Shown: one piece after another, positions 28,697-37,704 of the stretch
How positions within the stretch are numbered: the stretch's first letter is position 1
Layout of the letters: each line of letters starts with the position of its first letter
From: Gottfriedia luciferensis
GTDB taxonomy: Bacteria; Bacillota; Bacilli; Bacillales; Bacillaceae_G
DNA: 64,000 nucleotides
Reading direction: 5' to 3'
Assembly: GCF_001712755.1 (NCBI RefSeq)
Contig: NZ_MDKC01000035.1
Location: 124,001-188,000 of the forward strand
Notes under the pieces: model-generated
Seen by the model: only the letters and a program-made list of their open reading frames with translations
Told to the model about the DNA's origin: nothing
Databases searched by the model: none
Program-made: the position numbers and the translations under genes

Positions 28697-29929
28697 TTAA
28701 AATGCCCAGTTACCATTTCTCATGATTGGTTCAACTGTACCATCTTCTTTAATACCATCGATATTTAATTCCGCTGATCCGATCATGAAATCAACGTGAG
28801 TTAAACTTTGGTTGATTCCTAATTTTTCTTGCTCTTCTGAAGGTAATTTTTCTCCATCCTTCATATTGTTTGGATATGCTTTACCTAAAGCTAAGTGGCA
28901 AGAAGCATTTTCATCATATAATGTGTTGAAGAAAATTAAACCTGTATTTGAAATTGGTGAATCATGTGGTACTAATGCTACTTCACCTAGACGGCGAGCA
29001 CCTTCATCAGTATCTAATAAGTGTTGTAAAGTATCATAGCCTTTTTCAGCTGTAAAATCGACAACTTTACCATCTTTAAATGTTAAAGAGAAGTTCTCAA
29101 TTAGATTTCCACCGTAATTTAATGGTAAAGTTGCTTTAACAGTACCATTTACGCCATGGCTATGTGGCATAGAGAATACTTCTTCAGTTGGAATATTAGG
29201 ATTAAACCATTTTCCATCTTCACTGTTCGCTCCGCCACCTTTCCATACATGATTATCTACTAAATCAAGTTTTAAATCAGTACCAGGTGCTGTGTAATGT
29301 AATGTTTTGTAACGTTTGTCATTTAATTGAACAACTTTTTCTTGTAAGAAATCGTTGTGTTTAACCCAAGCTTCAACTGGATTTTCATTGTCTACTCGGC
29401 AAATTTTGAATACTGAGTCCCAAAGTAATTCCATCGCTTTATCAATTGGTTCATTTGGATAAACTTTTTCAGCCCATTCAACACATGGAATAGCTACGAT
29501 TGACCATCGAATTCTATCAGCCATCATGTATTCACGATAATTATGTAGTGCTTTGCTAGCTGTTTTATTAAAAGTTGCAATACGTTTTGGATCGATCCCT
29601 TTTAATAATTCTGGATTTGGTGAAATTACTGATAAAACAGCACCACCATTTTCAGCTAATTCTTCCATAGCTGTTACTTTCCAGCCTGGGAATTCTCCAA
29701 AAACTTCTTCAGGAGCTAGTTCATATTTAGTACGAGTAATTACATCATCATTCCAATCAATGTTTACATTTTTTGCTCCAGCTTCATAAGCGAATCTTAC
29801 AACTTTACGAACGAATTCTGCAGCTCCGATTGGCGCATTTATTTGTAATGTTTGTCCTGATACGATATTAACACCACTTTTTACCGCAAGTTCAGCATAT
29901 TTTTCTAATGATTTTTCAAACTGAGACAT
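28697..29929 (-). CDS. M29 family aminopeptidase (AmpS/PepS type)
   Basis: 410 residues, full length for thermophilic-type metallo-aminopeptidases. Likely metal ligands lie in PNIPTEEVFSMPH, the EKGYDTL stretch, NASCHLALG and LTHVDFMIG in the C-terminal half. It removes N-terminal residues from peptides in the cytoplasm. GGAGGGATATCA precedes the ATG. Single gene. Confidence 0.92.
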   Translation of the reverse strand: MSQFEKSLEKYAELAVKSGVNIVSGQTLQINAPIGAAEFVRKVVRFAYEAGAKNVNIDWNDDVITRTKYELAPEEVFGEFPGWKVTAMEELAENGGAVLSVISPNPELLKGIDPKRIATFNKTASKALHNYREYMMADRIRWSIVAIPCVEWAEKVYPNEPIDKAMELLWDSVFKICRVDNENPVEAWVKHNDFLQEKVVQLNDKRYKTLHYTAPGTDLKLDLVDNHVWKGGGANSEDGKWFNPNIPTEEVFSMPHSHGVNGTVKATLPLNYGGNLIENFSLTFKDGKVVDFTAEKGYDTLQHLLDTDEGARRLGEVALVPHDSPISNTGLIFFNTLYDENASCHLALGKAYPNNMKDGEKLPSEEQEKLGINQSLTHVDFMIGSAELNIDGIKEDGTVEPIMRNGNWAF

Positions 29930-30090
29930 TGATATCCCTCCATGTTTAACGATTTAAAAACCTAACCTACTAAATTATAATATAAAGTTCAGAAAATTGG
30001 TACATAAAAGAGACTGACTATTCATTTTTATTTGAAATGTCAGAGAGACTTTGGCAGACTAGTTAATTACTTGATCTCGTTGTCGCTCTT

Positions 30091-30131
30091 TAAACAAAAA
30101 AAGCACCCTCAAAAAGTGCTTTTTTGTTTAA
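30091..30131 (-). terminator. tyrA terminator
   Basis: AAAAAAGCAC/GTGCTTTTTT stem with nine-base loop, about 17 bases after the tyrA stop; symmetrical A/T runs. Confidence 0.88.
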
Positions 30132-30147
30132 ATAAGTCTAAAATTTT

Positions 30148-31257
30148 TTATGAAACAATGTACGTTTCATAACCATTAACATTTAGGAATTTTTCAGCTT
30201 TCTCTCTGTCATTTTCTGTTTGAAGACTTATTCTTAGTACACCTGGTAACCCTTCACGTGATTCTATGATCCTTAGATTCGTAATGCTTACTTGATGAAT
30301 CGATAAGATGGTCGTGATGTTAGCAAGCTCACCGACTCGATCTAAAACGTCTACATACAAATCAAAATAACTTGGGATGGCGCCATTTGCTTTTGCTGGC
30401 ATGTTGTCTCTAAAATCTTTTGATTCCTTGAAATAATGAAAGATATCTTCTTTATCCTGGCTTTCAACAAGCTGATACATTTGTTTCATATCATCAATCC
30501 AATTCGAAATTAATGAAAGCAATGTATCCTTATTTTGAATCACAATATCTGTCCACATTTTTGGGCTGCTTGATGCAATCCTAGTAATATCCCTAAACCC
30601 TCCGGCAGCTAAAGCTGTTACTAAAGGCTCGTCCTTCGAGTAAGTTTTAACTTGCTTTACAAGATTAGATGCAATGAGGTGTGGAAAATGGCTTACCACT
30701 CCGGTGATTTGATCATGTGTTTCTTCATCAATTACAACAAAATGTGAACCTGTTCCTTTAAGCCATTCTTTTAATTCATCAATTTGATCATTTTTAGTAT
30801 TTTCACTTGGTGTCAAAGTAAAATATGCATTTTCAAATAAATGAACTTTTGCACTCTCGATGCCAGTTTTATGGGAGCCTGCCATTGGATGACCTCCAAT
30901 AAAGCAATAACCTTTATCTGTAAGAGTCTTTGAATGCCTCATAATTTCACTTTTCGTACTACCTACATCAGTTAATATGACATCATCTTTGAGTTCATAT
31001 TCACTTAACATATGTATATATTTTATTGACTCCTCTACAGGACAAGAAAAAATGATTAGATGAGCCTTCTCGGCACAGTCTTTAAGCTGTACCGAGATTT
31101 CATCTAAAACTTGAATTCTCTTACCAATTTCAAGTTGTTTTTCGTTTATATCATATCCAATTATATTTACATCATGAACTTTTTTTATTGCCAAGGCAAT
31201 TGAGCCTCCGATTAATCCTGTGCCAATTAAAAGGACGTTCTTTTTCAAGGCATTCAC
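30148..31257 (-). CDS. tyrA: Prephenate dehydrogenase
   Basis: 369 residues from a GTG with AAGGAT upstream. Rossmann motif LLIGTGLIGGSIAL (9-22), DVGSTKS, GGHPMAGSHKTG, a helical C-terminal dimer domain, and a C-terminal ACT domain (about 297-369) likely to sense tyrosine. It converts prephenate to 4-hydroxyphenylpyruvate for tyrosine. It follows aroA by 27 bases, downstream of the tyrosine T-box. Confidence 0.94.
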   Translation of the reverse strand: MNALKKNVLLIGTGLIGGSIALAIKKVHDVNIIGYDINEKQLEIGKRIQVLDEISVQLKDCAEKAHLIIFSCPVEESIKYIHMLSEYELKDDVILTDVGSTKSEIMRHSKTLTDKGYCFIGGHPMAGSHKTGIESAKVHLFENAYFTLTPSENTKNDQIDELKEWLKGTGSHFVVIDEETHDQITGVVSHFPHLIASNLVKQVKTYSKDEPLVTALAAGGFRDITRIASSSPKMWTDIVIQNKDTLLSLISNWIDDMKQMYQLVESQDKEDIFHYFKESKDFRDNMPAKANGAIPSYFDLYVDVLDRVGELANITTILSIHQVSITNLRIIESREGLPGVLRISLQTENDREKAEKFLNVNGYETYIVS

Positions 31258-31284
31258 CGCCTATCCTTCATTAAGTAATATTAT

Positions 31285-32370
31285 TTATGATTGTAGTTTT
31301 GCACGGAAGTCTTTTAACTCAAACATAAATTCTTCAAATTGTGGGATATTCATTTGTTGAGCTGAATCTGATAACGCAACTGCTGGATCTGGATGTACTT
31401 CAGCCATTATTGCATCTGCTCCAATTGCTAATGCTGCTTTTGCTGTCGGTAATAGTAAGTCTTTACGACCTGTAGAATGTGTAACATCTACTACAACAGG
31501 TAAATGTGTTTCTTTCTTTAGAATAGGTACTGCTGAGATATCTAATGTATTTCTTGTAGCTTTCTCGTAAGTACGAATTCCTCTTTCACAAAGAATAATT
31601 TGGTCATTTCCTTGTGAAATAATGTATTCTGCTGCATTAATAAATTCTTCAATTGTTGCTGACAGTCCACGTTTTAATAATACTGGTTTATTTACTTGAC
31701 CAACTGTTCTCAGTAAATCAAAGTTTTGCATATTACGTGCACCAATTTGAATTACATCAACGTATTCTAAAGATCTTTCAACATCATTTGGATTTAGAAT
31801 TTCACTTATTACTGCTAAATCAAATTCATTTGCTACTTCTCTTAAAATTTGTAGCCCTTCGTATCCAAGTCCTTGGAAATCGTATGGAGAAGTTCTAGGT
31901 TTAAATGCACCGCCTCGCATCATTGTTAAACCTTGTTGTTTCATAGCTTGTGCCACTGCACGTACTTGTTCATAGCTTTCAACTGCACATGGACCCATAA
32001 TAAATGATTGAGAACCATCACCAAGGACAATATCATTTTTCACTTTTACAATTGTATTGTCAGGCTTTTTCTTTCTTGAAACTAAAAGAGCTTTTCTGTG
32101 ATCATCCTCTTGTAACTCTAAGCTTGCCTGGAAGATCGTCTTGAAAATATGTTGTAAAGTAGAAGTTTCAAATGGACCTTCATTTACATTTGCAATCATA
32201 TCTAATACTTCACGCTCACGAACTGGATCGAAACGCTTAATACCATGTTTAATCTTTTGCTGACCAATTTCTTGAACAACTTTTCCACGCTCGTTTAATA
32301 ATTCAACGATTTTTAAATTAATCTCATCAACCTTATCACGTAATTGCACTAACTCATTATTTGTACTCAT
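31285..32370 (-). CDS. aroA: Bifunctional chorismate mutase / DAHP synthase
   Basis: 361 residues: N-terminal AroQ-type chorismate mutase (about 1-85, [20 protein letters not shown]) fused to a class Ibeta DAHP synthase (about 100-361, [32 protein letters not shown]). It catalyses the first step of the shikimate pathway; the mutase domain also acts as the feedback sensor in Bacillus. Symbol follows Bacillus use (aroF or aroG elsewhere). GAGGAGG precedes the ATG. Confidence 0.95.
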   Translation of the reverse strand: MSTNNELVQLRDKVDEINLKIVELLNERGKVVQEIGQQKIKHGIKRFDPVREREVLDMIANVNEGPFETSTLQHIFKTIFQASLELQEDDHRKALLVSRKKKPDNTIVKVKNDIVLGDGSQSFIMGPCAVESYEQVRAVAQAMKQQGLTMMRGGAFKPRTSPYDFQGLGYEGLQILREVANEFDLAVISEILNPNDVERSLEYVDVIQIGARNMQNFDLLRTVGQVNKPVLLKRGLSATIEEFINAAEYIISQGNDQIILCERGIRTYEKATRNTLDISAVPILKKETHLPVVVDVTHSTGRKDLLLPTAKAALAIGADAIMAEVHPDPAVALSDSAQQMNIPQFEEFMFELKDFRAKLQS

Positions 32371-32451
32371 TTCTTTTTCCTCCTCAAATTTTAAATGTCT
32401 ATTCCAATACCACTTCTTTTATCAAGAAGTAAGTATGTAAAAAATGAAAAC

Positions 32452-32698
32452 AAAAAGTCCCTACTGAATAAACAGTAGGGACGAATTATTTAATCGCGGT
32501 ACCACCCTAGTTGTGAACAAAAACTCTGTTCACCACCTTCATTTTGTTAACGATCAAAATGACCGTTTCTATTTTCATTAAATGAAATAGAAATTGCTCC
32601 AAGAATGTAATTCAGCATACCTTATGTACTGACTCGCAGCTTCCGTCAGCTCTCTTAAACAGGGAAGTTATGCCTACTGTGCCCTTATCAACGCAAAT
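32452..32698 (-). promoter_or_regulatory. Tyrosine-specific T-box leader of aroA-tyrA
   Basis: On the minus strand: stem I with AGTA, then GAA-T-TAC-A giving the specifier TAC (Tyr) at 32607-32609, then the T-box AGGGTGGTACCGCG (32496-32509 region), and a terminator with 10-bp stem GTCCCTACTG/CAGTAGGGAC (32457-32482) followed by TTTTTG. The T-box UGGU fits a tRNA with discriminator A, as in tRNA-Tyr. Uncharged tRNA-Tyr would allow antitermination into aroA and tyrA. Confidence 0.93.
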
Positions 32699-32707
32699 AT
32701 ATTTAAT

Positions 32708-32713
32708 TGTCAA
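32708..32713 (-). promoter_or_regulatory. -35 element of the aroA T-box promoter
   Basis: Perfect TTGACA on the minus strand; 16-17 bases downstream lies TTGATAA as a weak -10, directly before the T-box stem I. Confidence 0.5.
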
Positions 32714-32959
32714 AAGATTCATTAAAAAAGTTATTAATGAGGATTATAAAGCACTTTTAAATAGACTGTCAATGCATTTTTTTTCTAGAATATGTAACGA
32801 TTTTAAAAAAGATACATCGTTATTGGAATGGTAGCGCTTACTATTTTCAACATTTTTTTTATACTGCTTACATTTTTTTTATGGTACAGACACACAGAAT
32901 TTGTACATTACATAAATATATAAATAACAACTAACCTTACCTTCCTTAGGAGTGATTAT
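32714..32959. other. Divergent intergenic region between the aroA leader and sigK
   Basis: No gene seen. The part before sigK is AT-rich. ACAGACACACAG followed by TTACATAAATATA (about 32886-32926) loosely resembles a SigE/SigK-type promoter, as expected for sigK, but the match is too poor to call. Confidence 0.35.
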
Positions 32960-33679
32960 ATGCCTGGTCTATTTACCGCCTTAAGTCTTTTCTTAAAAGA
33001 AGTGTTTGTGTTTGTTTCCTATGTTAAAAATAATGCCTTCCCTCAACCTCTTTCACAAGCTGAAGAAACGCTCTATTTAAATCGTATGGCAAATGGAGAT
33101 GGAGAAGCACGGAATTTATTAATTGAACATAATTTAAGGCTCGTTGCTCACATCGTCAAAAAATTTGAAAATACCGGTGAAGATGCGGAAGATTTAATTT
33201 CGATTGGCACAATAGGTTTAATAAAGGCAATTGAGAGCTTTGTTCAAGGTAAAGGAACTAAATTAGCCACATATGCTGCTAGATGTATTGAAAACGAAAT
33301 ACTTATGCATTTACGTGCTTTAAAGAAAACAAAAAAAGATGTCTCCCTTCATGATCCAATAGGTCAGGATAAAGAAGGCAATGAAATTTCACTTTTAGAC
33401 ATATTAAAAACTGAGACAGAAGATGTAGTTGATCAAATTCAACTAAATATGGAACTAGAAAAAATCAAGCAATATATTAAGATTCTAGACGACCGTGAAA
33501 AAGATGTAATTATTCAGCGCTTTGGTATTGATATGGATAAGGAACTAACTCAACGTGAAATCGCAAAGAAATTAGGTATCTCAAGAAGTTATGTTTCGAG
33601 AATTGAAAAACGTGCATTAATGAAAATGTACCACGAGTTTTTAAGAGCTGAAAAAGAAAAGAAAAAAGATAAAAAATAA
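32960..33679 (+). CDS. sigK: RNA polymerase sporulation sigma factor SigK
   Basis: 239 residues with AGGAGTG before the ATG. The first about 20 residues are hydrophobic, the pro-sequence removed by SpoIVFB. Region 2 has [20 protein letters not shown] and [17 protein letters not shown]; region 4 has [12 protein letters not shown] and the helix-turn-helix [23 protein letters not shown]. It directs late mother-cell transcription. The gene is continuous, so no skin element interrupts it. Confidence 0.96.
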   Translation: MPGLFTALSLFLKEVFVFVSYVKNNAFPQPLSQAEETLYLNRMANGDGEARNLLIEHNLRLVAHIVKKFENTGEDAEDLISIGTIGLIKAIESFVQGKGTKLATYAARCIENEILMHLRALKKTKKDVSLHDPIGQDKEGNEISLLDILKTETEDVVDQIQLNMELEKIKQYIKILDDREKDVIIQRFGIDMDKELTQREIAKKLGISRSYVSRIEKRALMKMYHEFLRAEKEKKKDKK

Positions 33680-33680
33680 A

Positions 33681-33750
33681 CCACTAAAGATGAATATGAC
33701 CTCCAATTGTTAGTCAGATCTAACAATTGGAGTGAATTCATTTTTAGTGG
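33681..33750. terminator. Long hairpin terminator between sigK and the yrhC-like gene
   Basis: Outer arms CCACTAAA/TTTAGTGG, middle ATGAAT/ATTCAT and a perfect 13-bp inner stem CTCCAATTGTTAG/CTAACAATTGGAG with six-base loop, followed by TTTTAT. Serves both convergent genes. Confidence 0.85.
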
Positions 33751-33752
33751 TT

Positions 33753-33986
33753 TTATGCTTGCTCTTCTTTTTGCATTTTGCGTTTAAAATAATTGGATGT
33801 CAGAAAGAAACCTAATGCAAAAATCAGCATTGTAAAAACGATACTTTCGACTATTAATATTTTATGTTGGGTTAATCCGTCCTTTGGAAGGAGAGTCCCG
33901 ATATAGAAAAAAGTAGCCAATGCTGTTGTTATTGCTCCAAATGTTTTAAAATCGTTAATTTTCGCCTGTAGCTTTTTTAAATTCAC
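33753..33986 (-). CDS. YrhC-like small membrane protein
   Basis: 77 residues from a GTG with GAAGGTG 8 bases upstream. Two membrane segments (about 15-33 and 42-62), FKTFGAITTALATFFYIG in the first, charged tail. It resembles YrhC of B. subtilis, which lies downstream of mtnN-mccA-mccB; here mtnN is close but mccA/mccB are gone. Function unknown. Confidence 0.6.
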   Translation of the reverse strand: MNLKKLQAKINDFKTFGAITTALATFFYIGTLLPKDGLTQHKILIVESIVFTMLIFALGFFLTSNYFKRKMQKEEQA

Positions 33987-34192
33987 GAATACTACACCTT
34001 CCCTTCTTGTTGACTTAATAACTTTAACATACTTTATACAAAAAAAGTGAAGGTAATTAAAGGCAGTATATGTAGAGATTAGTAAGTACAATTTGTCAAG
34101 GAGTTAATTATTGTCTTGTTGATTTTTGCGTTATGCTTTATCACTAAAACTATATTGCTAAAATATTACCAGTATCTATTTCAACACAAAGA

Positions 34193-34220
34193 AGAAAGGA
34201 ATTATTTTAAATCCCTTTCT
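34193..34220 (-). terminator. Likely terminator of the ABC/TetR operon
   Basis: AGAAAGG-AATT paired with AATCCCTTTCT around a short AT loop, about 35 bases after the tetR stop; on the minus strand TTCTTCTTTG follows. Confidence 0.5.
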
Positions 34221-34254
34221 CTTTCAAATGTGTATACTATCACATATTCTTAAG

Positions 34255-34899
34255 TTATTTTAGACCATTCTTAATAAACTCAATCGTACGTTCAGTTTCC
34301 TGTTCTTCGTTCCAAAAAGGTGTATTTTCTAGGACAATTGAAGAGATAACTAGACCAACTACTGTTGAGATAATTAGTCTTAGTACTGTCGGTATCGGTA
34401 GTTCTTTTATTTGCCCTTTATCGATAAACGATTGTAATACAGTGGCTACTTTAGGGTACATTTTATCTTTAAAGAGTCTTTTTAGCTCTTCTTGCATATC
34501 GTCTTGGAATGGCATTTCTTGTATGATTATTTTTACAACTGCCTTATTTTTCTTTGCAAATTCCATACGATTTTTAATAAGCGCATTAAGAAAATCTTCA
34601 AATGTTTCGTACTCTAAATGAAATACTGCTTTAGAAAAACGATCCATTTCAAAAGGAGCAATTGTTTTTACTAATGTCGGTTTAATAATACTTTTTAATA
34701 AATCCTTTTTTGTTTTAAAGTAACGAAAAATAGTACCTTCAGCAACATTTGCTTTTTTGGCAATTTCATTGGTAGATGTACTAACGAATCCTTTTTCTGC
34801 AAAAATTTCAATAGCAGCTTCAAGGATTTTTATTTCTTTTTCATTCATTTCTTGTAATTTTTCTTCTGGAAAAAACTCTTCTAATTTAATTGGTAACAC
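34255..34899 (-). CDS. TetR/AcrR family transcriptional regulator
   Basis: Up to 214 residues. The helix-turn-helix is [19 protein letters not shown] followed by [16 protein letters not shown] (about 30-67); the C-terminal ligand domain is helical. The GTG at 34899 sits against its Shine-Dalgarno (AAGGAG overlapping), so the true start may be an ATG at 34848 (MNEKEIKIL). It is the last gene of the operon with the ABC exporter, and twin palindromes around the operon promoter are probably its operators. Confidence 0.85.
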   Translation of the reverse strand: MLPIKLEEFFPEEKLQEMNEKEIKILEAAIEIFAEKGFVSTSTNEIAKKANVAEGTIFRYFKTKKDLLKSIIKPTLVKTIAPFEMDRFSKAVFHLEYETFEDFLNALIKNRMEFAKKNKAVVKIIIQEMPFQDDMQEELKRLFKDKMYPKVATVLQSFIDKGQIKELPIPTVLRLIISTVVGLVISSIVLENTPFWNEEQETERTIEFIKNGLK

Positions 34900-34902
34900 T
34901 CC

Positions 34903-35919
34903 TTAAATTGAACGCTGTTTCTTTAATGCAACTATATTTAAAGAAATAAATAATATTGAAAATCCAAGTAGGATTAATAATTGATATACAACATCAGAAA
35001 GTGACTGCCCTTTTATCATAATTCCTCTAAGAGCTTCTGCTCCATATGTCAGTGGTAAAATACCCCCGATAAATTTGAACCAATTGGGTAAAAATGCCGT
35101 TGAGAAAATACCTGAAAAAAGTATTTGCGGAACAGCAATAACTGGAATAAATTGTACAACCTGAAATTCATTATTTGCATATGCCGATAACAGCATACCA
35201 AGTGTAAGAGCAGTTAAAGATAATAGAATATTAACTACACAGACTTCCCATGCACTTCCTACATTATACATATCTAATACACTGATTGAAAAGACTGTTA
35301 TGATGATTGATTGGATTAAAGCAAAAAATCCAAAGCCTAAAATATAACCAACAACAATTTCCCATCTTTTGACTGGTGTAACGAGTAATCTTTCAAGTGT
35401 TGTTGTTAATCTTTCCCTTACAAATGAAATACCTGATAAGATAAAAACAAATAAGAACGAGAAAAATCCAATAAAAATTGGTCCAATTGAATCAAATGAT
35501 TCCATATTTTTGCTACCATAAATTGGGTCCATTACTATTTTAAGATTAGAAGGGGTATTTTCCTTAACTGCCGATTGAATTGCATCCATTACTGCAGTTG
35601 ATCTTGCTTTATCTGTCCCTTCAAACTGTACAACTATTTCTCCTGATTTGAACAAAACAGCTCCGTCAAGATCCATATTTTTCAATTTATCTTCAATGTC
35701 TGAAGGATTTACATTTTTTACTTTCGCATAATCTTTTACAATTTGCTCAAATGCTGGAGGCGCATCTACTAGTGCTAAAGTTGGTTTTGTGTCATCTTGT
35801 TTTAAGATATAAGAAAATAAAAACAATAATACGATAGGAGCAACAAAAATCATTGCAAGGGATCTTCTATCTTTTAAAAATTGTTTTATTATACGTTTAG
35901 AAATAGCAAAGACTCTCAT
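34903..35919 (-). CDS. ABC-2 type transporter permease
   Basis: 338 residues: an N-terminal membrane segment (about 20-38), a large extracytoplasmic loop (about 45-140), then five membrane segments (about 150-335) with FVRERLTTTLERLLVTPVKRWEIV typical of DrrB/YhhJ-like exporters. It overlaps the ATPase gene by 4 bases. The exported substrate cannot be deduced; control by a TetR regulator suggests a toxic compound or lipid. Confidence 0.88.
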   Translation of the reverse strand: MRVFAISKRIIKQFLKDRRSLAMIFVAPIVLLFLFSYILKQDDTKPTLALVDAPPAFEQIVKDYAKVKNVNPSDIEDKLKNMDLDGAVLFKSGEIVVQFEGTDKARSTAVMDAIQSAVKENTPSNLKIVMDPIYGSKNMESFDSIGPIFIGFFSFLFVFILSGISFVRERLTTTLERLLVTPVKRWEIVVGYILGFGFFALIQSIIITVFSISVLDMYNVGSAWEVCVVNILLSLTALTLGMLLSAYANNEFQVVQFIPVIAVPQILFSGIFSTAFLPNWFKFIGGILPLTYGAEALRGIMIKGQSLSDVVYQLLILLGFSILFISLNIVALKKQRSI

Positions 35920-36635
35920 GAGCTCACCTCAGTATTAAAATATAGGTCTTCGATTTTGCCTGTTTTTGATTGCGAGATTAAATTTTCAGTAGTATCTAAA
36001 GCGATTAATTCACCTTCTCTAATTAATCCGATTCGTTCACATTTTTCAGCTTCTTCCATGATATGAGTTGTAATAATTATTGTAGTACCTTGTTTTTTCA
36101 TCTCAAAAAATTGATTCCAAATTTGCTTTCTTAGAACTGGATCAATTCCAACTGTCGGTTCATCAAGGATTAATAATGTAGGTTTATGAAGGATTGAAAT
36201 TGCAAGAGAAAGTCGTTTTTTCATTCCACCAGAATATTGATTAACTTGCTTGTTTAATGAGTCCTCTAACCCAACGATTTGGGCTACTTCTTGAATTCTT
36301 GATTTAAGTTCTTTACCTTTTAGATTATATAGGGCACCAAAGAAACTTAAATTATCAGCACCCGTTAAATCGCTATATAAAGCGTCAGATTGTCCCATAT
36401 AGCCTATTGAAGGAAGGACTGTGAAATTAGGCATTTCATTATTGTAAACTAATACTTCGCCATTTGAACTTTTATCGATCCCAGCAATTAATTTTATTAA
36501 AGTTGTTTTACCAGAACCTGATGGACCTAAAATCCCAAATATCTCTCTTTCTTGAATGCTCATTGAAATATTTTTTAGCACAGCTCTTTTTCCAAATAAA
36601 CGGTCAACATTTTGGATTTGAACAACATTGCTCAT
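35916..36635 (-). CDS. ABC transporter ATP-binding protein
   Basis: 239 residues from MSNVVQIQNVDRLFG with GGAGG before the ATG. Walker A GPSGSGKTT (about 36-44), signature QYSGGMKKR, Walker B LLILDEPTVGIDP, H-loop TTHIMEEAE. Forms an exporter with the overlapping permease. Confidence 0.93.
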   Translation of the reverse strand: MSNVVQIQNVDRLFGKRAVLKNISMSIQEREIFGILGPSGSGKTTLIKLIAGIDKSSNGEVLVYNNEMPNFTVLPSIGYMGQSDALYSDLTGADNLSFFGALYNLKGKELKSRIQEVAQIVGLEDSLNKQVNQYSGGMKKRLSLAISILHKPTLLILDEPTVGIDPVLRKQIWNQFFEMKKQGTTIIITTHIMEEAEKCERIGLIREGELIALDTTENLISQSKTGKIEDLYFNTEVSS

Positions 36636-36681
36636 CTTATTCCTCCGTTCAAGTCTATTTCTTTTAAAGTACACCATAATG

Positions 36682-36695
36682 AGTGAGTACTCACT
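36682..36695. promoter_or_regulatory. TetR operator 1 (downstream of -10)
   Basis: Perfect palindrome AGTGAGTACTCACT located between the operon -10 and the ATPase start. The same 14 bases occur at 36740-36753. Confidence 0.8.
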
Positions 36696-36705
36696 TTATA
36701 TCTTT

Positions 36706-36734
36706 ATCTTAATCCACTTTTTATTGCCAGTCAA
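36706..36734 (-). promoter_or_regulatory. Promoter of the ABC/TetR operon
   Basis: Minus strand TTGACT (36729-36734), exactly 17 bases, TAAGAT (36706-36711). It is flanked on both sides by the identical palindromes. Confidence 0.8.
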
Positions 36735-36739
36735 CAAAA

Positions 36740-36753
36740 AGTGAGTACTCACT
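36740..36753. promoter_or_regulatory. TetR operator 2 (upstream of -35)
   Basis: Second exact copy of AGTGAGTACTCACT, 5 bases upstream of the -35. Centres of the two copies are 58 bases apart. Confidence 0.8.
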
Positions 36754-36770
36754 CAATTGTATTTTAATAA

Positions 36771-36804
36771 AAAAAGAAAGATGACTATAAGACATCTTTC
36801 TTTA
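36771..36804 (-). terminator. mtnN terminator
   Basis: AAAGAAAGATG/CATCTTTCTTT stem with nine-base loop, followed on the minus strand by a run of T, 7 bases after the mtnN stop. Confidence 0.88.
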
Positions 36805-36810
36805 AACAAT

Positions 36811-37503
36811 TTATAACGCTTTAATCATTTCCTCAACCATTAATGTAGAATTAACAGCAGCAGTATGAATGAATTGATCAAATGAAATATTTGATTCTTT
36901 CCCTGCAATATCAGACAATGCTCTTGTTACAACAAATGGTACTTTAAAAGCATAACAAACTTGTGCGATTGCAGCTGCTTCCATCTCTACAGCATACAGA
37001 TCACCAAATTTCTCTTTTACAAAGTCAACTCTTACTGGATCGTTCATAAATGAATCACCAGTTACGATTAATCCTTCAACAACTTGGATACCATTAATTT
37101 TTTCAGCGCATTTTTTAGCGATAGACTTTAATTTATCATCAGAAGGGAATGCAGCTGGCATACCTGGAACTTGTCCATATTCATAATTGAATGCGGTAAC
37201 GTCTACGTCATGATGACGCACCTCAGTTGAGATAACAACGTCCCCAACATTTAAATCCGTATGGAGTCCACCTGCAGATCCTGTGTTAATAACAACATCT
37301 GGCTGGTATTTTTCTAAAAGAATTGCTGTTGCCATTGCTGCATTAACTTTACCAATGCCAGACTTTAATAAAATTACTTCTTTTCCTTCGTATGTACCTA
37401 TGTTATATTCTGAACCCGCAACTTCTTCTTTTCTTACATTGTCTAATTTATCGCGTAATACATGTACTTCTTCTTCCATTGCTCCAATAATAGCTATTTT
37501 CAT
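36811..37503 (-). CDS. mtnN: 5'-methylthioadenosine / S-adenosylhomocysteine nucleosidase
   Basis: 230 residues: [13 protein letters not shown] at the start, INTGSAGGL (about 78-86), [24 protein letters not shown] with the nucleobase-contacting glutamate, and TRALSDIAG with the catalytic aspartate. It splits MTA and SAH in methyl recycling. In B. subtilis it sits in the yrrT-mtnN-mccA-mccB-yrhC group; yrrT, mccA and mccB are absent here. Confidence 0.96.
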   Translation of the reverse strand: MKIAIIGAMEEEVHVLRDKLDNVRKEEVAGSEYNIGTYEGKEVILLKSGIGKVNAAMATAILLEKYQPDVVINTGSAGGLHTDLNVGDVVISTEVRHHDVDVTAFNYEYGQVPGMPAAFPSDDKLKSIAKKCAEKINGIQVVEGLIVTGDSFMNDPVRVDFVKEKFGDLYAVEMEAAAIAQVCYAFKVPFVVTRALSDIAGKESNISFDQFIHTAAVNSTLMVEEMIKAL

Positions 37504-37704
37504 TCTTTTAATTACCTACTTTCTCTTTCAAACTTTAATTATTTTACCATATAGCGACATATCATTCATCTTTAAGAATACGTACAACAAAAAACACTTT
37601 AATTCTTAAAAAGAAGGACATTCTTTTACTTTACCGGAGCTAGCTTACTATGTGGCGTAAGCTTACCATTTCTCCTGTAGGGCCTAAAAACTTCATTCCC
37701 TCGT

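Noticed and set aside
32886-32926. SigE/SigK-type promoter for sigK
   Set aside because: Weak resemblance only (ACAGACACAC and CATAAATA); spacing and bases do not fit well enough to annotate.
37633-37675. Palindrome GGAGCTAGCTTAC...GTAAGCTTACC...CTCC between yrrS and mtnN
   Set aside because: Pairing is short and interrupted, without a T run; it may be chance or a degenerate repeat.
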